In this document: positions 41,925-53,306 of the stretch, piece after piece | Layout: every line of letters starts with the position of its first letter | Position numbering within the stretch: position 1 is the first letter of the stretch | Assembly (NCBI GenBank): GCA_001632435.1 | Contig: KV424004.1 | Coordinates: 65,011 to 129,010 of the forward strand | Source: Calocera cornea HHB12733 | Taxonomy: Eukaryota; Basidiomycota; Dacrymycetes; Dacrymycetales; Dacrymycetaceae | Direction: 5' to 3' | DNA: 64,000 nucleotides | The notes under the pieces: generated by a model | Databases searched by the model: none | The model's input: only the letters and a program-made list of their open reading frames with translations | What the model was told of the DNA's origin: nothing | Translations under genes and position numbers: made by a program

Positions 41925-44900
41925 TTACAACTCCTCGTGATATATAAGAGATGAGATACTGGAGGCAATGGATGCCACAGAAGAGGATGCCCGTTCCGTC
42001 GCCGGTTTGGCAGTCTCAACGCCGGCAGCCGACTTGAGGGAATCCGTCGCGTGTGTGAACGCATCATCGGCGCTAGATGCTAAGGAGTCCAGTACTGAAT
42101 GGACAGAGGATGCAGCACGCTCAGAAAGTGGTTTCGCGCTCTCCACGCCGGCAGCCGACTTCACGGTCTCGGTCGCACTCGCCAAGTTGTTGGCCACATC
42201 GGCCGCAAGGGACTCAATCACCGCAGCCACCGACAACGCACTATCGGCAGCGCGCCCCGTCAACGAGCTGACCGTCTCTGCAAGATTCTCCGGCGACGGA
42301 GTGGCGCCAACCGCTTCCATGACGACCCGTGTGCCGTAATGTACAGCTGAAGATGCTGAGTCATAGGCTGTAGCAGCGGAATCGGAAGCCTGTGATGCCA
42401 ACGAAGCCGCTTGATCTGAGGCAGAGGATCCCGCAGATGAGACAGAGTCGTACGCTATCGCCGCGGCCGCCGCAGCTTTATCGTAGCCATCGGAAACAAT
42501 GTCGGAAGCGCGAGCAGCAACACTGTCGTAGTGCTCCTCGAATGTCTCAGGAGTTGGAGTGCCGCCCATAGCCTTGTATGCGGAACGTGTGGCCGAATGA
42601 GCGCTGGAGTAAAGGCTGTCCACGACGTCACCCGCCGCCGCACCAGCTCCAACAACGGCTTCTGATGCACGGGCCACTACACTGTCATAGTGTTCCTTCA
42701 GGCTTTCAGGCTCCGGGGTACCTCCAGCAGCACTGATGATGGACCGCGTTGCGTGATGTACACCTTCGGAAGCGGCATCCACCAGGCTCTCAACATATTC
42801 CCCAAATGCCTCGGGAGTAGGCGTTCCACCTGCCGCCTTGATGGCAGTTCGCGTTGCTTGATGCAGGGCAGAAGAACCAGCGTCATATACACTTTCCGCC
42901 AGATTGGTCGCGTCGCCTGCAATCTCTTCGATAGCAGCAGATGCACTGGATAGGATGTCTTCCACGCGAGCTTGAACTTCATCAGTGCTCGGAACATGGT
43001 CGCTCAGGCTGGAGGCAACGGAAGAAACCGACGCGTAAGCACTGGCGGCTCCTTTCGATGCTCGGCCGGCGAGACTAGACGCGTGTTCGGAGAAGTTTTC
43101 AGGAGTTGGAGTCCCACCAGCGGCCTTGATAATGGTCCGAGTAGCGTCGTGCACTGCATCGCCCACGACCTTGTAAGCATCCTGGGCTTGTGCCTTGGCG
43201 AAGTCGTAGTATTCTTCGGCAGTTTCTGGTGTAGGGCTTCCACCCGCCGCTTTCATTACGGTACGCGTTGCCTTGTGGATGTTCTCGTAAACATTGGACG
43301 TGGCGGCACCAAATACACTTTCCGCGACCGATGATGCTGAGCCAACGGCTGATTGAGCGCGGTCGACAAGACTGTCGTAATGCTCGTGAATGCTTTCTGG
43401 AGAAGGTGTCCCTCCAGCAGCCTTGATGACAGAGCGAGTGGCATCATGTACGACGCTATTGGCACCATCATACGCTGCTTGAGCAGCATCTGCCGCACGG
43501 CCTCGAGCATATTCGTAGAACTCCTCCGCGGTTTCGGGGGTAGGGGTACCACCTGCTGCTCTGGCGGCCGCCCGTGTCGCTTGGTGGATGTTCTCGTGGA
43601 CGTTGGAAGTAGCGGCTCCGTATGCGCTCTCAACCACTGATGACGCAGATTCGTAGAAGTCTTGTGCCTTCGCCGCAACATTTTCGACGTGCTCGTGAAG
43701 ACTTTCAGCAGCAGGGGTTCCGCCAGCTGCCCTAATTACAGACCGCGTTGCGTCGTGAACAGCGCCGCTTGCTTGCTCGTACGCCGCTTGTGCTTTCTCG
43801 CCTGCTTGCGCTTTGGCGAAGTCATAGTACTCCTGGACAGTCTCAGGAGTCGGCGTCGCGCCAGCGGCCTTGCTCGCAGCCCTCGTAGCAGAATGCCAAG
43901 TACCATGAGCCTCGTCGAGGATGTCACCGGCAGCTGCTTGTGCTTCTTGGAGAGCTCGCTCGACCTCTTCTTTGCTCCTCTGGAGATAGGCATCACCCGC
44001 AGCGGGCTGTGCCATCGCTCCGGGAATGAACAAGGGAAGTTGCACCTTTTCTTCTGCAATATCAGGTGATACTAGGGGGTCGTTATCGTCGGCGCCAGAA
44101 ACGGGAGCATCGGCGAAAGGATGAATCAGAGCCAAGCGTGCCTCAAAGCCCAGAAGCACATCTTGAACATGACCGGTTAACTCGGCCAGCGCTTTATAGA
44201 GTGGCGAGTCTTCAGATAAGTACATGAGATCGCGGTAGGTCTTGCTGTATTCATTGGCATCTGTTCGCAACTTAGAATGTGCGTTGGGGTAGGTCCTCGA
44301 GCGTTCTCACCGTCCACCAAGCGATGATAACGTTTCCAATCTTGCGCAGAGACGTCCTCCAACCACGCGTACTTCGGTCCCAACTCGTTCTGTGCCTCGG
44401 AGGCAATATCCATGACGTCCTTTTCCGCCTTCTCAACCTGCATCGATTGAGTACTGAGGGTCTCGTGGATAACGAGTCCACTCACATCTGCCATGAGACC
44501 AGCCTCGGACCCCACCCACCACGTCTTTAGCCTGTCCTCCACATCACCCGCCCAACGTTCAACCTGGTTTCGGACCTTGGCCACTACGTCCTCAAGCAAC
44601 TGAGTCTTTTCAGCAGCTGGACGATCCTCCGTATGAAGCTTGGTAGCGTAACTGTGGACGATTAGGCATACACATACATCATTTGTGAGATCTTTTCCTT
44701 ACCGTTCAACGCCCGCCACAACACGGCCGACCTCCTTCTCATACTCGGCCAGATCTTTGCCCCATTCGCCCCCATTCTCTCCAAGAAGCTTGCTGCCGCT
44801 GGCAATCCGCACCCTCTCGATCTCTCTCTGCAACCGTTCCACAGCGCCCTGCCCGATCGCATGCAGCATCTCGTCCCACTTGTTGTGGCTTGCCTCAATG

Positions 44901-47188
44901 CCTGTGCGCTTCTCTGCTAGCTCTTCGGGGCTGGGCTTCACGTACTTCTGAGGAGTGGATGTGTCCGCAGGAATCTCTGCTGGCGGCGCAGCTTGCTCGA
45001 TGGGGGATGGCGGCAGCACGGTCTCAGTCCCGACGTCGCGAGGGTCATTACCGTCCGTCAGCAAGCTTGCGAACCACGCCTCGAACTCATCCTGCACTTC
45101 CTCATCCTCAGTCTCTGGCGCAGAATCTGAAGGTGTGATCTTGGCGAGGAGATTTGCTGCCTCAGCTGCTGCTTCTTCCGGTCTGGCTTCATGAATTCCA
45201 AGCGCCTCGCGCGCCTCGTCCATCTTGGCTACAGCTGACATGCTGGCCACTGCCGCCGAGGATTGTGCCAGGGAAGCCACCAAGACTGCTTGGGACTGAG
45301 CGTGGTCGGCGACCGATGCCAATGATGCAGATGCAATGCTTATTGCCTCGCCGGCACCAACGGCTGCGGCGGCGGCCAGGTCCGCCGCAGTGGCATGGGC
45401 GGAGACGGCGGCATCGGACGCGGTCGAGGCGGCCGCTGCCGCTTTGGAGTATGCTGAAGATGCCAAAGATGCTGCCTTGAAATGCAATTTTGCGGCACCC
45501 TCCAGTCCCTCCTCCTGAAGTTCGCTCGCATAGCTAGCGGCGGCAGCGGCTGCTTGGGAGATCGAGGATGAAGCGCTTGACGAGTACTCCACGACGGACG
45601 ATGATATTGTGGCTGCGACAGGCGCTACGTATTCAGACGCCGATGCCGAAGCGGTCGCGGCAGCTTCGCTGACTTGGGATGCCAATCGTGTGCCAGAGTC
45701 CGCTACTGCCGACGCGGCATTCGCAGCGGCATCGGCCGCAACGGCAGGTGCCGCAGAGGCGGCTGCGGAAGCATGAGACGCGTATTCGGTAGCAGTCTCC
45801 AGAATGGTTGATGCAGCGTCGACTATCGCGTCCGACACCTTGTGTGTTGCACTGGGGACGGAAGATGCAATGCTGGTTCCGGTAGCTTGGGCCGCGCTCG
45901 TGATACTGGAGAGTTTTTCCTGCACGACGGACACGTACTCAGACGCGACAGAATGCACGACCGATGCCGCTGCGTAGACCGATTTCTGAGCAGCAGCCGC
46001 GAAGCCGGCAGCTTGGCTCTGAGCGACAGATGCCATGGATGCCGCACCGGTGTGGGCTGCCGCTGCAGCGGATAATACCGATTCGGACGCAACCGCAAAT
46101 GTTGACTGAGCTTGATCCAACACGGGAGATGCCTTCTGGTCGGCATGGTCTTTCAACTGACCAGCTTGCTTCACAATCGTGTCCCAGTGCGGCTTGACAT
46201 AGAGGTTGAATACGCCTCCAATAGGCACCGCATCGCTCGCCTGCTTCGCCAGAGATTTCGTGTACAGCCAAGCAGTGTGCGCGTGCGGCTTCAACTTCTC
46301 ATACGCTTGGAAGGAGGCGATACGGGCGCGAAGAACGTAGGGCGAGGTCGCATGAGCAACGCGTTGCGTCTGGGCACGCAGAGCGAGCCAGTGGGGTATG
46401 ACGTGCTGACGGTGCAGGTCGGCGGCTTGCGACCAGTACGGGTCGATCGCTGCTGAAAGCTGGGCCGCGTATGGGTCGATGTACGGCTTCGCGACGGTAT
46501 AGGCTTGCGAATACGCTTGCGACGATAGATCTTGCACCTTCTCGACGACTGGTATAAGCTGACTGCGCGCGGCCGTCCGAGCCGAATGGACATATGGTGT
46601 CACGTAGTTGAACGCGTTTTCCACGTGTGCAGCGTAAGGACCGACTTGTGGGTGGGATGAGATAGAGCTCCATGCAGATTGCACATGAGGGCTGATGAAA
46701 GGATCGTAGATATCGCTGTGTGCACGGGCCAAGAGAGTGCACGGTCCGGTGATAGGTTGATTCGCAGATGGGGGGGTGATGGGGCAAATGAGGGTATAAG
46801 CGGCGAGGGATAGCATCGACAGTCGAAGGAGAACCGACAACAGCGAAGGTCGAACTTTGGGTTTGCCTTTCGTTGCCGGTTTGGTCGGCGGCCGTGCGGC
46901 GACTTTCTTGGTTGTACCAGCCTTCGGTGTCTGCTTCTAGGTTTAGGTGCATTCGCAAGGGTACAGTGCCGAACTCACCACGAATGTCACATTGTCAGAG
47001 AATTCTGGCCTAGCGTGGGCATGATTAGCTACACCATTTGTAGGCTTCACATCGATGATTGGTTTCTTGTCCTCGACCTCTGGGCTCGGGTGACCGTTGG
47101 TAGAAGGAGCCGATGCGGAGGCCTGTCTGGACAGCCTGGACGACGCCGAGCGTGTTGTGGGTGGCCTCGAGGGCGTTTTGGGGGCCAT
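41925..47188 (-). CDS. Large alanine-rich membrane-anchored protein with ten degenerate repeats
   Basis: Function unknown. Exons 46979-47188, 44703-46936, 44311-44651 and 41925-44260 sum to 1,706 residues. After a basic, Ser/Thr-rich N-terminus there is one hydrophobic segment (LLSVLLRLSMLSLAAYTLI). The next part is rich in Pro, Tyr and His (DPFISPHV, YVTPYVHSAR, KPYIDPYAAQ), reminiscent of the fungal She10/Osw7 family, though I am not sure. A long Ala/Ser-rich helical region follows, then a conserved coiled-coil part (KWDEML, VERLQREIERV, LEDVVAKVRNQVERW). The C-terminal 700 residues hold ten repeats with core HxATRxxxKAAGGTPTPExxxEHY. The gene reads as a single intact frame after splicing. 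Confidence 0.75.
42290..43910 (-). repeat. Tenfold coding repeat, core HxATRxxxxAAGGTPTPE
   Basis: Ten units of about 40-75 residues are recognisable by HxATR (HYGTR in the last), AAGG or AVGA, TPTPE (variants TPAAE, TPSPE, SPTPE, TPEPE) and a following E-H/Y-Y/V. Units have diverged in sequence while keeping the core. Selection on the motif is therefore more likely than very recent duplication. Confidence 0.85.
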
Positions 47189-47602
47189 TGTCGCGTTCGC
47201 TATCGTCGACAGAGGTGTGTGTAGGGCGGGAGAGGGGTTGGGCGTCAGGGATTTGGCACGGTATCGAGGTCAAAGCGGGAGCAATGAGGGGCAACGATCC
47301 TGAAAAGGAGCGCGTATGAGGTCACACGTCGTCAGAACCCCACAGCCACAGACCCTCTCCACGACAACCACGCTGGGCGGGAAACGTGGTCCTTGCGTGG
47401 CCTTTCACGTACACACATGGATGGGTACGTGGAGAAACCACGGTACAAACAAAGGCCAATGTCTTCTCCCCATATCGATGCTCCTTTATCGTCATATTGT
47501 GCTCCATGACCTCTGATGATTGCGCCTTCAACTTGTGCCGACCTTGGGATCGGAAGCGCTGCTCCTGAACTGGTCAAAGATGGAGAGGACTGCGCGAACA
47601 GT
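47189..47602. promoter_or_regulatory. Upstream region of the alanine-rich gene
   Basis: Should carry its promoter. No other gene is seen. The MITE-like element begins at 47603. Confidence 0.4.
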
Positions 47603-48071
47603 GGATGACTTGCCGTAGACCTAGATCGTAGATTTTTCGACACAGATCCTAAACGGAAGCAGTTTTTGGAGGCAAAACTACAGATCACAGATGCTAACCC
47701 AGACCGTAGGATGCACGCACACACCCCTCCTAGATCCTAGATTTGTCACGTGCCTGACACAGATCACGCAATGTGCAAATTAGGGGTCCTCCAGAGGCTG
47801 TGCCATTGTTTACCCAAGGAAGCAAATTGCAGGGCATTTGTATGCCAGGCAGGCGCTCCATGTGAAGATGTGCTTCCGTGAGGGTCTAGGAGAGCAGAAA
47901 AGATCTAGGAGAGGGGGGGGGACCCCTCTCCTAGATTCGACATCTAGGACGGACGATAAGCAGTCTAGGAGTGCTCCGGAGTTTGAATTTTGACAGCGGC
48001 ACCTCGGCAGACCCTGTGTGGCGCATCTAGGACGCTCAAAATCTAGGATTTAGGTCTACGGCAAGTCATCC
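47603..48071. mobile_element. 469-base MITE-like element with 21-base terminal inverted repeats
   Basis: Both ends read GGATGACTTGCCGTAGACCTA inward, with 21 of 21 identity and looser match for about 14 bases more. The element is flanked by AGT on each side (47600-47602 and 48072-48074), a possible 3-base target duplication. It has no coding capacity. Inside, CTAGGA or TCCTAG words recur at least eight times, concentrated in the right half. A 3-base duplication would suit the Harbinger group, but the sequence does not settle the family. Confidence 0.8.
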
Positions 48072-48074
48072 AGT

Positions 48075-48840
48075 AGCACTGGGACTCTGACCAGTGCTGA
48101 TTATCAGCAGTGACAATGACATACAAAAATGGCTCATTGTCAGCCCTTTGCTTTCTTAGGCAAAGCAGCTGGTAATGCGCAGAAAGTGGTACATAATCAG
48201 CAGTTTGTATAATCAGTAGCTTAATAGCTCAATTTCATTACTTTTGCTACTGATTTACAGCAGTACTTTACAAGCTGATCACTGTTGCACACTGCATGTA
48301 TCAGTAAGCTCTTTCAGAAGGTCAGCAGAGACACTTATACTAAGTGCAGCACACTCACCTTAGAATAGCTCTAATTGTTGCATCCGGTTGACAACCAAAT
48401 GTAGAAGATGGGTACATATATGCACCCAAATACCCATTGTGACCCTCCAGGAGGAGGTCCAGCAAGGACAGATATACCAGGCAAGCAGGGTGGAGCAGGG
48501 GGGAAGAGTCTGCAAGGTGGGCAGCAGGCAGGGTAGGCAGGGCAGGCAGGGTGGAGCAAGGGGCAGGCACGGCGGCAAGGGAGGCAAGCACATGGTGGTT
48601 AATGACCAAGACGGGAGCCAGGGACCACGGACTCAGACGCACTGAGTCCCCTGGAGCGGAGGCAAACTCAGCTGCTCTTAGGGGCAGATTGCTTGACACG
48701 TCTCAGCGGATGCTGATTTCCAGCCCGGAAGAGGATGGAAGTAAATCAGCACCCTATCAGCCCGTTACAGCATACAGCCGCTTGATGGCTGTTCACCCAT
48801 GCATAAGTACTTAACTTGCTTACTATCAGACCCTAGTCCG
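48075..48840. other. Repeat-rich spacer (TCAGCA words and G-rich minisatellite)
   Basis: No gene is recognised. In 48090-48340 the words ATCAGCAGT, ATCAGTAGC, CTGATTTACAGCAG and GCTGAT recur, often as short inverted pairs. In 48465-48585 a G-rich degenerate minisatellite of GGCAGG and GGGTGGAGCA units follows. Confidence 0.5.
48465..48585 (+). repeat. G-rich degenerate minisatellite
   Basis: Units such as GCAGGGTGGAGCAGGGG and GGCAGGGTAGGCAGGGCAGG repeat imperfectly for about 120 bases. The plus strand has many GGG and GG runs close together and could form a quadruplex. Confidence 0.7.
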
Positions 48841-49756
48841 CGTCTAGTGTAGTGTGATGCGCAGTTCTCCTCGCATAGCGGCGATTTGCAGCTGACTCAA
48901 CCCAACCGGAGCTCTCTCCGCTAGAGATGTCTTGGCAGTGGGCGTGGGCTGTCCATGTCCAGGGTACCGACGACCCAGTGGCAAAGAAGAATTGATATAG
49001 CGGCCAGAGACGCGAAGATTCCGTTGTCGCTCCGGATGTCCGGCTTCTGTGCCCCGACTCCGATTGTCCCCGTCAGGAACTGCTTGGCTATCGAAAATCT
49101 GCGGCAGGACGTACGTGGCTCTTTCATTGCAATTCATTACTATCGATTCCGCGATGGCACACCGGTCGCCCGTTCCTGAACATTACTCACTCGGGACGGG
49201 CCGCAAGTCATAACAAGTTATGAGTGAAGTCGCGGAGTGGCCAAGTGTCTTAGATTGCAGGAGCACTGCGCGTCGGACAGCTTGCCACCGAAGAGTAAGA
49301 TCCATTCAAATCCTGAACCAGAGAAGCCCAACTCGTGACGAGATGCCGGGGACTTTAATGTCCCGAGATCGTGACCAATTGGAACAACTGGTCTTGCTTC
49401 TTAAAGCAAGCGTCCCGACAATAACGGTGGCTGATTACCTAAGCTTAGGGTTCGAAAAGATAAGGCGTCTCAACCAGTCGCGGCGCGTTCTTCCTCTGTT
49501 TAGCCGTTATCTGCTCTGTCCAATCCCACGTTCAGGAGGCTTTTAATTGTCAAGTCTCAATTAGGCAATTCCGCTTACTCTAAACGGTTCTTCTCGATGA
49601 CGAAATCCTCTGCGTGAAGCGGAAACCGAGCGGACTAGAGATGTTCACGCCGTCTACCTATATAACCTTGTGAACTTGGCGCCATGCAACAACTAGGGCG
49701 GCTATATTGCTTCTGGTCCAGCGCACAGACTACATTCCAGTCTTGAGCTTTGAACT
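48841..49756. other. Spacer upstream of the amidase gene
   Basis: No gene is recognised. A minus-strand frame at 48844-49137 resembles nothing known to me. The last 100 bases are presumably the amidase promoter. Confidence 0.4.
49659..49665 (+). promoter_or_regulatory. TATA-like box of the amidase gene
   Basis: TATATAA lies 92 bases before the ATG at 49757. Confidence 0.55.
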
Positions 49757-52391
49757 ATGGCTGTCATCAAGATTGCTGTCGTCCTCACGGCCCTGCTCTC
49801 CTTGGCCGCTGCCAGCACGCCTTCTTACGGTGTCAGCCCGGTTAATGGTGGGCGCATTGTCTAAACCGCATACATTTGAAGATTGACCGGAGTAATCTGT
49901 AGGGAAACCCCTGCCTGATCTCTACTACGCTACTATAGGTGCATTTTCAGCCATTATATCATACTAATCGTTCTGACCTTCGGTTGTTAGATGATCTGTG
50001 AGTTACGTCAACCTGTCCCTTCGCGCAAAGCTGAACGGCACATAGGCAATATGGGATGGGCAACGGCACGTTCACTGCTGTCCATTTGGTCAAGGTGCGT
50101 CGAATAAAGGACATTGCTTCTGAGTACTTATGCGTATCGGTAGGCCTACCTGGGTCGCATTGCGGAGACCAATCCGCTGCTCCATGCCGTCATCGAGACG
50201 AACCCCGATGCCATTTCCATCGCTGCCGGTCTCGACGCCGAGAGGGCGAACGGGACTGTTCGAGGGTAAGTCGCGTTGTGCTTTCTGGACCCTATCCTCA
50301 TTGATGATCCTAACCTAGGCCCCTGCACGGGATCCCTATCATTGTCAAGGACAATGTCGGAACCTTCGATAAGATGAACACCACGGGTATTTAATTCCGT
50401 TCCGAGATTTTCAACATGACAATGACGTTTCATCTCTGTAGCTGGCTCCTTCTCCCTTCTTGGCGCCAAGCTGCCTCGCGATGCGACCATCGCTGCCAAG
50501 CTCAAGGCCGCGGGTGCTATTATTATCGGAAAGTATTGCCCCTCGCTTCCTACCCGCCCAACCGGACGCTAAGTAATTTCCAGGGCGAACCTGTCTCAAT
50601 GGGCCAACTACCGCTCAACGAACTCCACAAATGGCAAGCAGAACAATATAGCATCTCTCAGCATTGCTCATGTCTTGTTGCAGGCTGGACAGCCCGTGGT
50701 GGCCAGACGTCCGCGGCTTGGTACCCCCTTCTTGACCCTTCGGGATCCAGCAGTGGTTCCGGTGTCGCCTCTTCTATTGGCCTTGCTGCCGCTGCCATCG
50801 GGACAGAAACATCTGGCTCGATCATTGGGCCCTCGGGAAAGAACAGTCTTACCGGTATCAAGCCAGTACGCCCGTCACGCTTTCGTTGGACGAGTGCAGA
50901 TTGTCTAACATATAACAGTCTGTGGGTCTCACCAGCCGCTACAACATCGTTCCAATCTCGCAGACGCAAGACACCCCCGGCCCCATGACCAGGACCATGA
51001 AGGATGCTGCCTACATCCTGGGGGTCATTGCCGGAGTGGACCCTTACGATAACTACACCTCTGCGATTCCATTCTCCACAATCCCCGATTACGCTGCAGG
51101 TTGTACTCCCGATGGACTCAAGGGCGCCAAGATTGGCATCCCGCGCAACGCCATGAGTGTCTCCGCTACCAACGGTCCCGAGATTGCGGCTTTCAACGCA
51201 TCCATCGCCGTTTTTAAGAGCTTGGGCGCCATTATCACGGATCCGTTTGTCCATCCCGTTCAAGCATGATTCAATGTTGACTTATTCCTTGTAGGGCACC
51301 ATTTCCAGATTTGGCAGGGTAAGCCAACCAGGATCGCGAGATATGCGTATCAGGAATATCACTGACCGCTGACTTTCGTCAGATACCGTAACTTCAGCGG
51401 TGTACGTCGCATTGTGCAATGCGTACACATTGAATCTGACCTGTTTTTAGGCTGGTGTATGTTGCGAAATGACAGCCGTTGCAGCGACCTTACCCTTTGA
51501 GTAGTATTCCACCGACCCTGTAGTTGGAGCCGACTTCGTTGCCGACATCGCGAACTACTTCAATGGATTGACTTATAACCCTAACAACATCCACGACATC
51601 AACGCACTCATCAATTTCACGATGCATTACCCAGCCGAGGATTATGTACGTCCAGCTTTTATTAAGCATTTTGTCGCTGACTGCGGTTTCCGCATTCCCA
51701 GCCGGACCGCAACGTCGTGACGTGGCAGCAAGACGCCAATCTCACCATCAAGATCGGTGATTCCGCTTACTACAAGGGTCTGGAAGCCCAGTACTACTAC
51801 GGTTCAAATGCCAGTAAGACGCTGTCATTGCCTGTACGTCTAAGTTGCTAATGGTCGCTAGCTATTCTCGGTGCTCTGGAACAATATGGGCTAGATGCTC
51901 TTATCATCCCCAGTTCCCAGTCTCCCGGATATGCTTCCATCGCCGGTCTGTAGCCAGCCCACCCTATCCGATAAAACTACTGTACTGAGCACGTTACCTA
52001 CAGGTTATCCCATTATCAGCGTTCCCTTGGGCTACTACCCACCCACGACTAACGTCACCTGGAACTCGCGTAACACGGTATGCTGTCATCTTCTGGAATG
52101 TGCGGAAATATTGACCATGTTCTGCAGCTCGTCTCTCTGGCTCCTAACATGCCGTTCGGTCTTTCGTTCTACAGCCGGAAGTACGACGAGGCAACAATCA
52201 TCAAGTTTGCCTGCGCGTTTGAGGCGGCTACGAACGTAGGTCATCTCATTAGCGATGACAGTAGACTTGCTTATCTTGTGACAGCACCGTAACGAGAGCC
52301 TTCCTTACCTCCGGCCCAATGTGTATGTAGCGCGGAACACAAATCCTATCAAGCTGACCCTCTCTTCAGGCAACTTATCACAGTGATGTGA
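49757..52391 (+). CDS. Secreted amidase-signature family hydrolase
   Basis: Hydrolase of the amidase signature family; substrate unknown. The signal peptide (MAVIKIAVVLTALLSLAAAS) points to secretion. The early exons are very short: 49757-49847, 49903-49938, 49991-49997 (7 bases), 50046-50094, 50144-50265, 50319-50386, 50442-50532, 50584-50633, 50684-50865, then from 50919. Together they give DLQYGMGNGTFTAVHLVK and AYLGRIAETNPLLHAVIETN, typical of the family. The catalytic Lys is in IIVKDNVG, the cis-Ser in GSSSGSG, and the nucleophilic Ser in ETSGSIIGPS. The intron after 50633 uses a GC donor (ATG/GCAAGC). Later exons hold YNIVPISQTQDTPGPMTR, SLAPNMPFGLSFYSRKYDE and a C-terminus ending QLITVM. 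Exons between 51270 and 51900 were not all joined. Confidence 0.85.
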
Positions 52392-52550
52392 GCCGGACGA
52401 AAGTGATACTAAATGGGGCACCCGCAAAATGCGGGATAAATGCTCGTGGATTTCGTTGTTAATTCAAAATCAATGTCCTGAGTTTGTTACGGTGTTGTCC
52501 AATGTTGGCGACATCAACATGCAGCCTTGGCGACTATCGGCACCGCGTAA

Positions 52551-53306
52551 CTATGCGTCCTCGAAGCGCTCCACACAGGGTGTCGTCACCGGGGTTCCCT
52601 TCCTCATGCCCAATGTGTACTTCTCTTCTTCTCCCAACGCCTCCACTTCTTCCCTCTCCATACGGCGTATCTCCAGCCGCTCGAGCTTGCGAGTTAAGGT
52701 AGATAGTGAGCTCGGGTTGCTGACTTGATTAGCAACCAAGACAACCGGGCTGATGGCTACGCGCTTAGGCGTGCGCGTGCTGCGCGGTGTACGGCCACTC
52801 TTTGGTGTGGTGGGCGACATGAACGGTGCTTGAAGCAGCCCTTCGGTGCGAAGCGTGATCTGGGGCCGCGTTTCGCGACGCTCGAGCTCCGCGGCCTGGA
52901 ACGTTGCTTGCGTAACGGTCCTCTCGGGCGATGTTGGAATCGTCGAGAAGTCGATCTTGGGAACGGCCGGAGAAGCGGCGTTCCTCAAGCAAGGCCGCGC
53001 GGGAGAAAGAACCGAAGCGATGGAAGGCGTGTGAGGTGATAGAGAGTAGATATCGGACAGTTTTGGAAGGCGAGGTGATCGGACGTCGTGGGGAAATGCA
53101 GGTGAAGGTGGAGAGGCCGCTGATGGACTAAACAGGGTTGGCGAGAGAACGGCAGGCAACTGGCCGTGGTATGGTTGTAGCGCCGGATGGGTAGGAGAAA
53201 GAAGTTGGAGGCCAGCTGGTCTGGAGAGGGAGATGGTCCGCGTAAGACGGGGCGACGAAAGTCTTGCCGCAGTGGACGTGATAGGTGATCGAGGAATGGA
53301 CAACAT
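52551..53306 (-). CDS. Ser/Pro-rich hypothetical protein
   Basis: A single 251-codon frame starting MLSIPRSPITSTAARLSSPR. It is rich in Ser, Pro, Thr and Arg, with many SP and TP dipeptides (SPTHPALQP, SPTTPKSGRTPRSTRTPKR), and has a short charged, possibly helical C-terminus (LTRKLERLEIRRMEREEVEAL). I do not recognise a family. The composition suggests a disordered, phosphorylated protein. The open frame and acceptable start make it more likely real than not. It converges with the amidase gene, 160 bases apart. Confidence 0.55.
   Translation of the reverse strand: MLSIPRSPITSTAARLSSPRLTRTISLSRPAGLQLLSPTHPALQPYHGQLPAVLSPTLFSPSAASPPSPAFPHDVRSPRLPKLSDIYSLSPHTPSIASVLSPARPCLRNAASPAVPKIDFSTIPTSPERTVTQATFQAAELERRETRPQITLRTEGLLQAPFMSPTTPKSGRTPRSTRTPKRVAISPVVLVANQVSNPSSLSTLTRKLERLEIRRMEREEVEALGEEEKYTLGMRKGTPVTTPCVERFEDA

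Noticed and set aside
49228..49340. Possible tRNA gene starting GTCGCGGAGTGGCCAAG
   Set aside because: The A-box-like start and a weak ATTCAAATCC exist, but about 20 extra bases separate the T arm from any acceptor 3' strand and the stems do not form.
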